From Phoronis australis (lineage: Eukaryota; Phoronida; Phoronidae): 64,000 nt of DNA. Positions 51,201 to 61,083 of this stretch are shown here, in pieces (position 1 is the first letter of the stretch; each line of letters opens with the position of its first letter). Below the pieces are notes generated by a model, which had not been told where the DNA came from, ran no database searches, and saw nothing but the letters and a program-made list of their open reading frames with translations. The stretch covers positions 1 through 64,000 of the forward strand of contig NMRA01000012.1 of assembly GCA_002633005.1 (NCBI GenBank). Reading direction: 5' to 3'. The position numbers and the translations under genes were made by a program.

Positions 51201-54200
51201 TGACCGGCACTTTGTTTTCTTACCTGACTATTGAGTGGGTAGAGAGGATGTAACCAGACTCACTACCACCACTGTTACACAAGTCACTCTTTGTCTGTAC
51301 AAACACATAACGATTCTCCTGCAGCTTGAAACGGTAAACCATAGAAATGTTGGATCCACTCTTCAAGACTGAAAACAAAGAATGCATGACAATTAACCAC
51401 AAGTAATAGATTTAGTGTTGTAATTCTACATTGCTTTTTCACAGCGTATGAACTGAGACTTACTTCGAAACCTAAGACTTGACGAGACTCCATTTAAGAC
51501 CATGAAAAAACGTGAAGTAACAAGATTTTAATGAAACAGGCCCTAGGACCCATTGTTCATAGAAGTGTAAAAACACCAGTACACCAAGTTTTGTCATCTC
51601 CAACTTCATATATTCTGAAAAAAGTAAACAATGTAGGTTAATTAGAAATTGTTATTTCAATTTTCCTGTAACTGTTACGAAGAAAATGCCTTAGATTCAC
51701 TGTACCACATATGCAATAATTTAAATCCCTGGTAACAACTGCGATGCTAGTGACCTTTACATCCTCAAACAATTTGAGCCCCAAGTGTATCCACAGCTCA
51801 ACATGCTGTCACTATCCGCTTATTCCCGCTTGTACTCTAGCATTTCCCACAGCCAAGGCGGCTGGGGTCAACCCACAGCCTTGGCAATTAAATATGGGTT
51901 TACAGGTAATTTGCCAACAACAGGTGTTTACAGAGTCAATAAGATACAGCGCATCCTTCTCGATTGTGATGAAATTATACCAGTATAAGTCTCTATTTGA
52001 TGAAAAAAAATCAAGAAAATGCCAGTAGCTATTTGCTCTCTTGTAAACAGTCAACACAGCGCACAGGCTTAGTGCAGAGAAATTCATAACACACGCACAC
52101 ACACCTCTGGACTGCAAAGTGAATTTCAACAATTTTTATTATGATGTGGAGAAATAAAAGTATTCCTACAATTACGCGTTATCACACAAGTGTAATTATG
52201 ATGCTTTCCACAGCTTTCTGGGTTGATATAAAAGTATTTTTGTAGCAAACATTTTTAAAAAGTCATACCAGTGAATATCACCTTAATGTTTCTATTGTAT
52301 AGCAGCTTTTAACAACAATAATGAAAATAATAAACAACAATAATGAAAATAAAAACAACAACAACAACAATAGCAAGATATTTACCAGACACACTATTAC
52401 CATCTCTCTGCTGTACAAACCAACAAAAAACCGCTGTCATAACGCGTTGCTACGACTACTCAGAAAAAGAGCATGTATCTACCTGGACACATACTAACTG
52501 TCCTGATTATTAATCTGCAGTGCACAGCCGCAACAATGACAACATTGGAACACCTGCGGCCAGGGCAACAGTCAATATAGCTTTAGACCATTTCAGCATC
52601 CATCGAAGGAAGACATAGACACCATGTGTATCCACACACACCTTTCCAGGGATGAACTGTTATTTAAACAGAGTAACTACTGTCACTAAGCAAACAACCT
52701 GGGCTTTATCCAGAGGAAGATAAGATACAAACATCCTCAAGTTCAAATACCCAACTGACTACAGCACAAGAAAGTGCAGCCATACTGACAATAACGAGAA
52801 CAGATCAAATCCAGCACAAGTGATCTCTCCCTTAAAAGGACAATGACACTTTCTTGTGATTTTCTATGAAATTTACTACTAAGGAGTTAATCAGTGTAGT
52901 CACTAATTATGACATCCTGTTTGTACATTGTCTCTACCATGAGCGACTACATATTCACTAATAGAGGAAGTTAATGAAAAAAAAGAATGGAAAAAAACCA
53001 AAGCGACTCAAATACAAAGCGATGTCCCTGCAATAGGAGCACAAAGTGACTTTGAGTTTACACATTTATACTAGGGCAAAATCTTGCCAATTGCAGACTA
53101 AAATACTTGCCAAAAGTGACCTTTTTCATTTTTCAAGGTCTTCTAAGACTCAGTGATGAAAAGGTACCTTTTCATAGTCTAGTTGGCTTGGTAAACGTAG
53201 CATAAGGCCATTTCCTGGTAATTTTTCATTATCAACTGATTGAAAATTTTCCCATAATCTCCTGTCATTTGGTAGCTAGGTGAGACACCTATGGGCCACC
53301 ACTAGAAAATTGTTTTTTCAAAAATAGTGTCGGATGGTAACTAGGGTACAGAACTAGAGTCTAGTAAAGCATAAACTAGTTGTGACCCATGTTTCCATAA
53401 ACAAACAAAATTTCACTTCTCCTCCACATTGTCTCCTAACTTGGTGACATTAAACTGTAGGTTCATGCCAGCAGCAGCAATGGAAGCATTTCAGAAGTGA
53501 AGACTCATTCAGCCAGGAAAATGTGTTGCCCGTCAGGCGGCAATTTTTATAAACAAATCTTTTGTTTCTTCACAACCAGAATTGCTTTTAAAGTGATAAT
53601 TGGATGTCGAAGCACATTCACTCTCTGCAAGAAATTTAAAGATAAATACAGAATGCCTTCCACGACACGAACGAGTCCTCTAAAGTTAGAAGTTTGGCTA
53701 CATAACTGATACAGAAAACATCAGCAATTTTTAGGGTAACTCGAACCATCACTTGCAACTATTCACATTACTGGCGTTTCAGATACTGGTTGAAGTGCTA
53801 CTAAATACATTGGCTTTTTAGCCATAGTATTAGACGGGTAGAACTATCATTACGTCTGCACCAAATTCTAGCTTTTCATTGCTCGTCAGTGTACTATGTA
53901 TACAACATAGCCTGTCATGTAGACATTATTCATGACTATATTTGCCAACCTTAGCCAAAATATGAAGCCTTCACCTTTTTTACACATCAACTCTAAGCAT
54001 GAACTACCATGCAGTCTATGACTAATTTTTTGAACGCTTGAGTAACATCGACAAATAATACTTTTAACAATGATTTATAAGAATCTCCAATTTGCTCACT
54101 AAACATAAATTTCATAGTAACTGTACAAAAAGTGTAAGGACACCTGAAAGTCTGATTATGACATTAGCATTTCAGGCTCGAAGACATCTCTCTGGCACTG

Positions 54201-57200
54201 AAAAGTGTTTTCAAGGCTATGCCTCAATAAAACTCATTCACCGAGAATTCTTACGCAACAACCCAAGATTGCAATTACGAGGAAGGGAAATCATGGAACA
54301 ACAAAAGCAATCAATAACACCAAACTGCATTGTCAGTTAGGGAGACTGTCCACAGCCACTTCCAATGTCACAAACAGCCATGACTCATCAGAGACAAATT
54401 TCATGCACCTCAGCTGACTTGTGTCCACTGATAACTCTCATAGTCATGCTCTACTAACCCTACACCTGACTGTCTTACACACACAGTTGTTGTTGCATTA
54501 ACCTACTGACCTGTCAACAACAACTAGCCGTCACCAGGGTACTGTAGCAGTGTGGAACCATCCTGGTATCACTGAATGACACTTCATTAGACACTGTTAA
54601 TCAATCAATCAATCAGGTGACCGAGGATTCAACTGACTGTCTTCCACAAACGAGCACTTGCACAAGTACACGCACACTAACACACAAATACACAGTGGCA
54701 CATATGCAGACACCTCTTTTGATTTAATACATGAACAGCAGAGGGCACTGAGTACATTACATACCTGTGGAAACTACTGAACAACATTTGAATCAATTCT
54801 TTGAAATACAAAAGTGGAACTTTTTGCCAAAGAAAACTAAAAAGCCATTTTGCAACAAGCAAAATTTTACCTTCTTTAACTCGAAAATGGACTACCATGA
54901 TACAGAATATTGTGAGACCGATTTCACCTCCTAAGAAACAAGGAAACCTGTTTTGGTTGTCTTATTTTTGAAATCCTTAATGAAGTCCTCAACAGGAGGC
55001 GCTTATCTTTTCAAAATTTCCACAAAAGATGAAACTGTCCAAAAATCAACATTACTGACTTTCCTTACAGGGAACTCATAGGTCATATTTCATGAAGGTC
55101 CATCAGAGAACAGTAGAGGGGGCCAAAGTAATCAGATCCGTCCAAAAATCAACACTTGCTGTGCTTTCCTCAATAGGATCACAAGTGCCAAATTTATGAA
55201 TACACATAAAAGAACATGGTACTGATATTAAAGGCGAAGGCAACCTTTTCTCATGTCATTTTTAGAAAAAACAAAGTTCGTTGATTATCCCAAACATATT
55301 TTTCACTTATTTACTGCTTTTCGTAATTTAATTAATTACTCGTTGTCTACTCCGCAAGTGGCGTTTTTGGAGGCAAGAATTCGCGCCAATTTCTTTTCAT
55401 ATAGTCTGACTGTGAGAGCAGTCGAGTCAGTCATTGCTCTACCTCCGTTGTGATAAGTTCGGTCGTCATTTGCTTTTGCTTACGAGTCAGTCAACATGCC
55501 ACGCTGTTGCTGCGTACTGGGGTGTACTCATTATCGTCTCACGTACAGAGGAAGAACTGTCCCACTTGCCCGAGTGTCCCGCGACACACTCCCACTGGAG
55601 GGTGATCTGAGCACCCAAACTGCTTACATCCCGCCGTGCGACTCCCTCGCCACACACCTGGCACCTTCCAAATAGCTCCAATACAAGTCCACAATAAACT
55701 TATCAAACTTAGGCTCACCGATCTGTTCATTGGATGACGAACTGTCCTCTTCACTGGGTGTCGAACTGGGCCTGTATTCACTCCCACTACTCAACATCGC
55801 TGCAGGGCTGCTTACAGGCTCTGGGCTAGAGACAACAGCACAGGGCGAATCACTGCTAGTTCCCGGAATTGCACGCAATGGGGTACGTTCGGAGGCACGG
55901 GTAACAGTAGATGAAGTGCCTCCAGTCACTGTATATAGTGGCCACAGCTCGCGAGGCTTCTCGCTTCAAAAACGCACTTCTCGGGGTTGGCGATGGGGCA
56001 CTGCCGGGAATCAACAGCAACGGTATGGTACCCTTCTTCAGGCGTTGTTTCGCAGGGACCTTCATCAATTCAGCGTACATAATCTGACGGCAGAAAATGC
56101 TTGCCACACACTCGGTAACCCTCCATTACTTTGTACGTTGCGTGAACGGGTAGCGCTGCGTTCTTCACATGAACGAGCTAGCCAAGAACGGCGAAGTGTG
56201 TCATCCTTCGGAAAGCGACGCAAGGTACCCAAAGCGCGTGTGAGACGATAATGAGTACATCCCGGCACGCAGCAACAGCGTGGCATGTTGACTGACTTGT
56301 AAACAAAAGCAAATGACGACCAAACTTATCGCAAACGAGGTAGAACAATGACTGACACAGTCAGACTATAATGAAAAAGAAATTGGCGCAAAACTCTTGC
56401 CTCCCAAAACGTCACTTCCAAAGTACAGGACGAGAAATTAAATTACGAAAGGCTGTAATTAAGTGAAAACTGTGTCTGGGATAATCAACGAACCTCATTT
56501 TGGCTAAAAGTGACATGAAAAAAGATTGCCTTCGCCTTTAAGGCAAGCACAAAACACACACGTTGACTAAAGAGAGCATCAGAGTAACCAAGATTTGTCA
56601 AAGAAGCGAGTATTTATAAACGTAGACACAAAGAGAATAAATAGCTATCATGTGCAGTAGGTCCAACTAAAATTTAGTCAGTCATACTTCTATTGTCAGA
56701 CACACACGCTCTCAGTTTCAGAGGCATAAGAGATACAGTCACTGATGTTGGATACCTGCGTGAACGCTCCTACTCCTTTACATATGAATAAGAGGGCACA
56801 TGGAAACCACAAAACTTGTAGAATTTGTTCTCTACTCTGACGAATGCAAGTTTTGTGGTTCTACAGGTACACTATCCTGCATGCAACCAACACTATATTA
56901 GGGACGCGACAAAAAATTTCCTTTTCCACATTCAGCAAAGAACTTGGAAAGGTCACAGAATAAGCTTTCCAATGATATATTAACTTTCTGTGTCAAGTGG
57001 TTCAAACGTTATCGCACTTTTAAACATCAAAATTGCACCCATGTAATTGACAATTGTTTCAGTGTAATTTGGTGTTAATACTGGTTACCTTTTTTGGCAT
57101 GTATGTCACAAAAATAACTATAACATGGTCACCCATGGGTCAGTTTTCATTATTCAATTTATTTCTAAAAGCTTACAACACAGAGATTAACCCTATGAAA

Positions 57201-60200
57201 ACATATTTTAAATGTCAAAAACTCAACCAAGATGGCGGATCAAAAATGGCAGCCAACTTTCATTTGTTGACAAAAAAAAATATTATCAATTAGATAAACA
57301 ATCTATTTCTATTCAACAATAAATTGGAAAACTTGTTGGGTCTTCCAAAAGCAAACCACAAATATTTTGCAGCCAATTTCTACTAAACTGAAATTCAAGA
57401 TGGCCGAAACACCGTACCAGAATTGAAGGCAGCTGTCACAAACATTCTTGGAATATAGTCACGTTATGTATCAAACTGATCACAAAACTTAGTAATCACT
57501 ACAGAAAACAATAGCACGGTTGCACTTTTTCTTACTACAATATATTATATACAGGTAATTACTGTAACAATATAAAGTAAGTCTACCCAATCGTTGAGGG
57601 TAGGATACAGCTAAATTAAAAGTTACTTAATTTCGGACAAAAACATTATTGCTGAAATTGACATTTTCCAAAGCTTACTACATTGCTGCAAATGCTCAAA
57701 CTTTTAACAAATGGTTTTGACAGCTGTACAGGGAAAACCATACTAACAATGAAGTAAAGTATTTTTATTCGTTATTTTTCATAGACTTCCAATCTTTTCC
57801 ACCATATTGTATCATATATGGAAGAATTTTTTCGTAGGCAGCACCTAACAATTAATATATTTCCAAATGCATATTCATGTTTTGCTTACTTAAACACAAA
57901 TCAAGTCATTGTTAATCAAATCTGCAGGTAGCTCCTGCTTGTGGACATCGTACTAGACAGCTTTCTCCTCGCCCTCTTCAAATCTTTTCAATAGCTCACA
58001 CTGTACAATTCTTTCCTCTTTTGGAGATTTTCCACTTTTCATGGTACAGTGATCTTTCGACGTTTTCAATCCACATTTTCAAAATCTGTCTGCTTACAAT
58101 ACGAGCAGCCTTAACATCTAGGGTTTGTGTCCAAATCAGGCAAGTCCCTGCTGACCTCTAAAACTTTGCTCTTCAATTTTTCTCAAGTTGCACCCAGCTG
58201 TGTTTCTGTTTTTGTTACTTTTGCCTTTAGTCTCTTTTTCAGTTCTTTGCTCACTTCATCTGCTTGAATTCTTCAGGGTCACGATGCTTCTGTCCAAGAT
58301 GGATAGCCGCTTATATTATACCTATTCTCTTGTCTTCTGTTAAAGCTTTCAAGAAAGGGCAACCGTTCTTTTTTCCTTGGAGGTACGATATCTGTAAAGT
58401 AAAAATATGCTTTTAATAAAAGTAAATGCATGCGACTTGTCCGTCTTATCCACCTGTACAGCATAGACCAATCTGTGGTCTTGATAAAGTATTCTTATTG
58501 CATTCGCAATCCATTATTTCTCAAAACTTTTAAATCACCTGAATTACCAACCCTGATTACTACATGGCTAAAAAGATCACATGCAGTCTATCAAGACATT
58601 GAATCTTGACAGGCTTTGGTAAGTGCAAATAACTGTAACATATTGAAAGTCAAACTGCAAAATCAGCCGATTTAGAATGTAAACAAGAGTCATCGACCAA
58701 TGAAAATAACGTAATAAGGTTACGTGATCCAAAATTCACAAGAAAAATTGAGTCCAAAAACACAAATGCCACAAATTTACTTAAAACTCCGCAGAAGCGC
58801 CGTAAATGTGTCACTGAATGTTAGATGGCCATACAAACAAATGTATGACAGTGGAATCAATTTAAGAAAGCTGAGCCATGAAGCCTCAAATGTATGACAG
58901 TGGAATCAATTTAAGAAAGCTGAACCATGAAGCCTTTCACTGAACGTAAGCCAAGTCTCAGCAACAATGGCTGAACAAGGCAGTCGACAGACTGCTCATT
59001 TTATTATCAAAGCCTAAAATAAATACAATTTCTTAAATATTTCACAGAAAAGATAATAATAGACTGATTAAATTATTGTATGCAAAACATTAGCTAGACT
59101 AACTCACCTTTTGGAAATGTGATCGGTCAAGTTGGACAGCAAACTTTGTCGGCGCCTCAACTCAAAACCACATGGCAAATACAATGAAATGTATGACAAA
59201 TGACACACTAAACATGTGTTCTGCGTCATCATATCATGAGTACAGTTGCTTCCGTTAATTTCATGGGGAAGGAAAGATTTTTTTCAGAGGTCCCTCTGCA
59301 GGCTCGATGAAAAGCAGAATTCAGCACTCGGCCAATATTGGTAAGCAATGCGCGTGCGGTTTGTCACGTTCCTCATACTATGTAGCTAATAAGCCACCAT
59401 AGCAGTTTGCTCACACAAATAACAAACAGACCACCAAATGTGGGTATATTATCTAAATGAAATGTTTGAACACGTAGTCCTGGTCAATTATGAAACTTAT
59501 TTCTAAAGCATAAAGCGGTCATAGTTACTCTCCCATTTTCTTACAAGTATAAATTTCTCAGTAAACCTTAGCAATCGTACACACTGTAAACAGGCTTCCT
59601 AAACAACATGGCTCATGAACCCATAACAGGTCTCGCGCACCTCTAAACTCACATTTTTTACTCACATACAGGCCAGCACCAACAAAACATGGCTAATGCA
59701 TACCAAAAACAAGGCTCATAGATTCACATGACTAAAAATCACACGCACGAGTTCGTGAGCCGTGATTACAGGTGTCAGAGCTCGGTTTGCAGGACAAGAG
59801 CTGTGCTTTTATGAGTCAGTGAATTGAGTGCAACAGAGGACTATGAGCGGTATTCATGAGTGCGCGAGCACTGTTGTTGTGGTAGCCTGATCACAAAGCA
59901 TGCTGCTGCAGATATAGGGCACCAACATTTGATTTCTCCACTAAAGCCACAGTAACATCTAAGAATGCCAGCTTTGACAGAATTCTTACAGATGCCCCTT
60001 ATCTTTGATTCAGTTTCTACATTGCTTATGCCAGAGGCCCCTTTTTCAACAAGGTCTCAATGGTCAAACATAGGCGTGTTGTCATTTTTTCTTAAGAATA
60101 TGTCACAGTCCCATCCAATTTCATTGTTATCAATCCATTCAAAAACATCAGAGCGTTAACTGAGTTAACACCAGTGACTAAGAATACGAATACCTTCTAG

Positions 60201-61083
60201 ACATCTCCCGAGGCAATCTCAAACATCAACATCGACATTTTAGGATGACTTTGGCCAAATCATTCGAAGAAACGAATAAAAATTCATCAGCATCAGATCC
60301 AGTTTACCTCAAAATTTCTCTTTTATTTTGTGTGCACTGCTTACAAGAGCACAGAACATACCACACAAATAAAACAGACACTCAAGTTTTTTCCAAGAAC
60401 AGTTTTGAAATATGACAAAGAATTTCCAGTACACAGTACGGAATGTAACAGTTGGAAGCGTTCTCTACAACCTGATTTGACTTGTGACAATAACATGTTT
60501 GAAATTCAACGTGGCGAGTTCCACCATTTTTCAGCAAAACAGGACATTTTAAACGTGAAGCACCATTCCAAATACCTCAGGTATTTTCGCAGCTTATCAG
60601 AAGTCAAAGTTATCTGCACATTTGCTAATTTCAGTCAAGTGGCTAATCATTCTCTAGCTTGAAAGTCACATGACTTGCCCTAAACTGAAATTGGCTGCCA
60701 AAAACTGAAGCGTTTCGGTTTGGTACCAATTAAGCGCACTAAATTCCAAGAACTTGCATATTTATCTCTCATGTTACGAGCATGAATTTTCTAAAATGTT
60801 CGTGAATTTTGTAATTCTGGTTGAGTTTGAATTTTCTGTTGTGGAGAACACTGTAGTAAATAGCCATATAACTTTTCACGTAGCCATATAAATTGTCACG
60901 TAGCTATATAAATTGTCACATACTGAAAGTTATGAAACCTAACTTGCTGATTAAGTGTTGCAGCTGTGTAACCTACCTTCTTGTAGATGCTTGGAGATAT
61001 TCGATCCATCGTTGACATGACAAAAATCCTTGATGTTTTGGCCAACAAACTCCCCAGGATGATAGTTACTCAGCGTAATGTTG
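36501..61083 (-). CDS. NCOA: p160 nuclear receptor coactivator (NCOA/SRC family), 5' partial
   Basis: p160 coactivators bind ligand-activated nuclear receptors through LXXLL helices and recruit CBP/p300. Exons in coding order: 60977-61083 (PAS-A: SNYHPGEFVGQNIKDF), 51224-51368 (PAS-B end: MVYRFKLQENRYVFVQTKS), 49039-49559, 46757-47049, 45628-45810, 45206-45295, 43088-44285, 42139-42374, 41077-41181, 40368-40544, 39693-39927, 38835-39027, 38070-38236, 37669-37911, 37125-37285, 36501-36569. From 51368 onward phases join for about 1338 aa. LXXLL motifs: LRRLL, LKSLL, LKRLL (across a junction), LDSLL, LAELL, and C-terminal LLQQLL four residues before the stop. The CBP-binding AD1 region reads QLLAQIQQVFE... 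EIDNLLGI. Gln-rich tracts lie in three exons. The bHLH start and exons between PAS-A and PAS-B were not found, so the gene runs past the window or has unplaced exons. One vertebrate-type paralogue cannot be named. Confidence 0.93.
37801..37886 (-). repeat. Gln/His-coding CAG/CAA tract in NCOA
   Basis: Interrupted CAG/CAA/CAT codons in exon 37669-37911 encode a Gln-rich run with two His interruptions. The codon mix suggests an older tract, less prone to slippage than pure CAG. Confidence 0.85.
39408..39545. repeat. Two tandem copies of a GC-rich dispersed repeat in an NCOA intron
   Basis: Two units of about 65-70 bp (CAGCRnAGCAATGAAAAAGTGGGGG..., then GCGGCGTAGCACTGAAAGAAG...) each end in a CCTNTGGTGCRCCGCC stretch. 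A related single copy lies at 852-915. The GCGGC/GCCGC ends could pair, suggesting a small foldback element. Confidence 0.55.
39762..39822 (-). repeat. Poly-Gln CAG/CAA tract in NCOA exon 39693-39927
   Basis: In the sense frame this encodes NKQQQIQQQQ... LQQRRQQIRQQ, a glutamine run in the C-terminal activation region. The Leu-rich plus-strand frame across it is a shadow. Confidence 0.85.
41262..41371. repeat. Tandem repeat of ~41-bp units in an NCOA intron
   Basis: Two full units and one partial unit share GCATATGAAAAGTCATGACAAG followed by TCACAACTATAACTGC. They lie just beyond the exon ending at 41181. No coding content. Confidence 0.75.
42236..42298 (-). repeat. Poly-Gln tract (about 21 Gln) in NCOA exon 42139-42374
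   Basis: CAG/CAA codons encode an uninterrupted run of about 21 glutamines between SLM and RQRLMEQKRL. This is the longest Gln run in the gene. Plus-strand Ala/Val-rich frames here are shadows. Confidence 0.88.
46511..46770. repeat. ~110-bp direct repeat around a single N (contig join)
   Basis: The sequence 46511-46620 (CACACAAAAATGTGTTTCC through GCTGATCCTG) is repeated essentially unchanged at 46661-46770, with an N at 46621 and about 40 bp of C-rich unique sequence between. The right copy is the one continuous with the NCOA exon 46757-47049. The left copy carries only the last 14 nt or so of that exon. This looks like overlapping contig ends that were not merged. Confidence 0.85.
47188..48655. 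mobile_element. TA-flanked TIR DNA transposon in an NCOA intron
   Basis: The left end CCGTATTTGCCGTAATAACC and the right end, which reads CCGTGTTCGCCGTAATAACC on the minus strand, continue in both cases into CGCCCA and a nearby AAGCGCC box. TA flanks both sides (47186-47187 and 48656-48657). The body of about 1.47 kb has no transposase-like frame. Ends of this type with TA targets suggest a Tc1/mariner/pogo-related non-autonomous or decayed element; superfamily is inference. Confidence 0.75.
51369..54959. other. NCOA intronic sequence without a confirmed exon
   Basis: This 3.6-kb stretch should contain, or be neighboured by, the missing PAS-B upstream exon. The only phase-compatible candidate noticed is a 25-nt microexon at 52386-52410 (minus), reading QRDGNSVS, with GT-AG sites. 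It also holds an AT-rich AACAATAATGAAAATAA repeat near 52320-52370 and a TCAATCAA run near 54600. Nothing else is supported. Confidence 0.4.
54960..55190. repeat. Fragment of the CTAGTGG-type repeat family
   Basis: The phrases CCGTCCAAAAATCAACA and TTTCATGAAGGTCC, and the GTAGAGGGGGCC box, match the arrangement seen inversely at 11260-12430 and directly at 63530-64000. It directly precedes the Kolobok-like insertion. Boundaries are approximate. Confidence 0.5.
55232..56537 (-). mobile_element. Kolobok-like (T2 group) foldback element with broken THAP transposase fragment
   Basis: TTAA at 55228-55231 and 56538-56541 flanks a 1306-bp element with ends AGGCGAAGGCAA / TTGCCTTCGCCT. The outer ~315 bp on each side are inverted copies (55232-55545 versus about 56230-56537), so both ends encode the same MPRCCC start. 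On the minus strand from 56286 the frame has a THAP Cys-pair start (CCCVPGCTHY), FRRFPKDD-like residues and WLARS. After a one-base frame change it has VCGKHF and GTIPLLLIP, the expected later THAP elements. A Ser/Pro-rich linker follows, then a CxxC...ECVAGH block resembling transposase sequence, cut off at the inverted arm. TTAA target plus THAP fits the Kolobok superfamily. Defective and non-autonomous. Confidence 0.8.
55495..55674 (+). pseudogene. Inverted truncated THAP start in the left arm of the foldback
   Basis: A plus-strand ATG opens with the same ~16 residues (MPRCCCVLGCTHYRLT) as the minus-strand THAP frame at 56286, then runs into unrelated sequence and stops. It is the antisense consequence of the long inverted terminal repeat, not a functional gene. 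Confidence 0.7.
56542..57924. other. NCOA intronic sequence, no gene seen
   Basis: AT-rich sequence with an ACCAAGATGGCGG / AAAATGGCAGCC-type motif pair near 57226-57252, common in dispersed repeats. No exon or RNA gene is supported. Confidence 0.5.
57925..58404 (-). pseudogene. Decayed lysine-rich reading frame interrupted mostly by TGA
   Basis: Read in one minus-strand frame this ~480-bp stretch gives coherent, Lys/Arg/Glu-rich sequence. It starts PPRKKERLPFLESFNRRQEN, continues KELKKRLKAKVTKTE and DLPDLDTNPRC.GCSYCKQTDF, then LQKRKELYSVSY and KDLKRARRKL. Within it are several TGA codons and a single TAA, many where Arg would fit, as expected from CGA-to-TGA decay. The protein family was not recognised. 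A transposon-derived or processed relic is likely. The first part (58322-58391) is also bounded by splice-like sites and weakly resembles the NCOA inter-PAS segment, so an NCOA exon is an alternative. Confidence 0.45.
58838..58935. repeat. 49-bp tandem duplication
   Basis: Two nearly identical head-to-tail copies begin CAAATGTATGACAGTGG and end CATGAAGCCT (starts 58838 and 58887), with one visible difference. They lie in an NCOA intron. Confidence 0.85.
58936..60976. other. NCOA intronic sequence with a 20-bp triple repeat
   Basis: No exon is supported. Three 20-bp units of the form TAGCCATATAAATTGTCACG lie at 60861-60920, just downstream of the PAS-A exon in transcription order. The remaining sequence has no recognisable feature. 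Confidence 0.55.

Noticed and set aside
58322-58391. NCOA exon between PAS-A and PAS-B
   Set aside because: The splice sites and phase fit and there is weak similarity (KERLP...ESF..RQ). However, the same frame continues coherently far past the proposed donor, so a decayed ORF was preferred; left open as an alternative.
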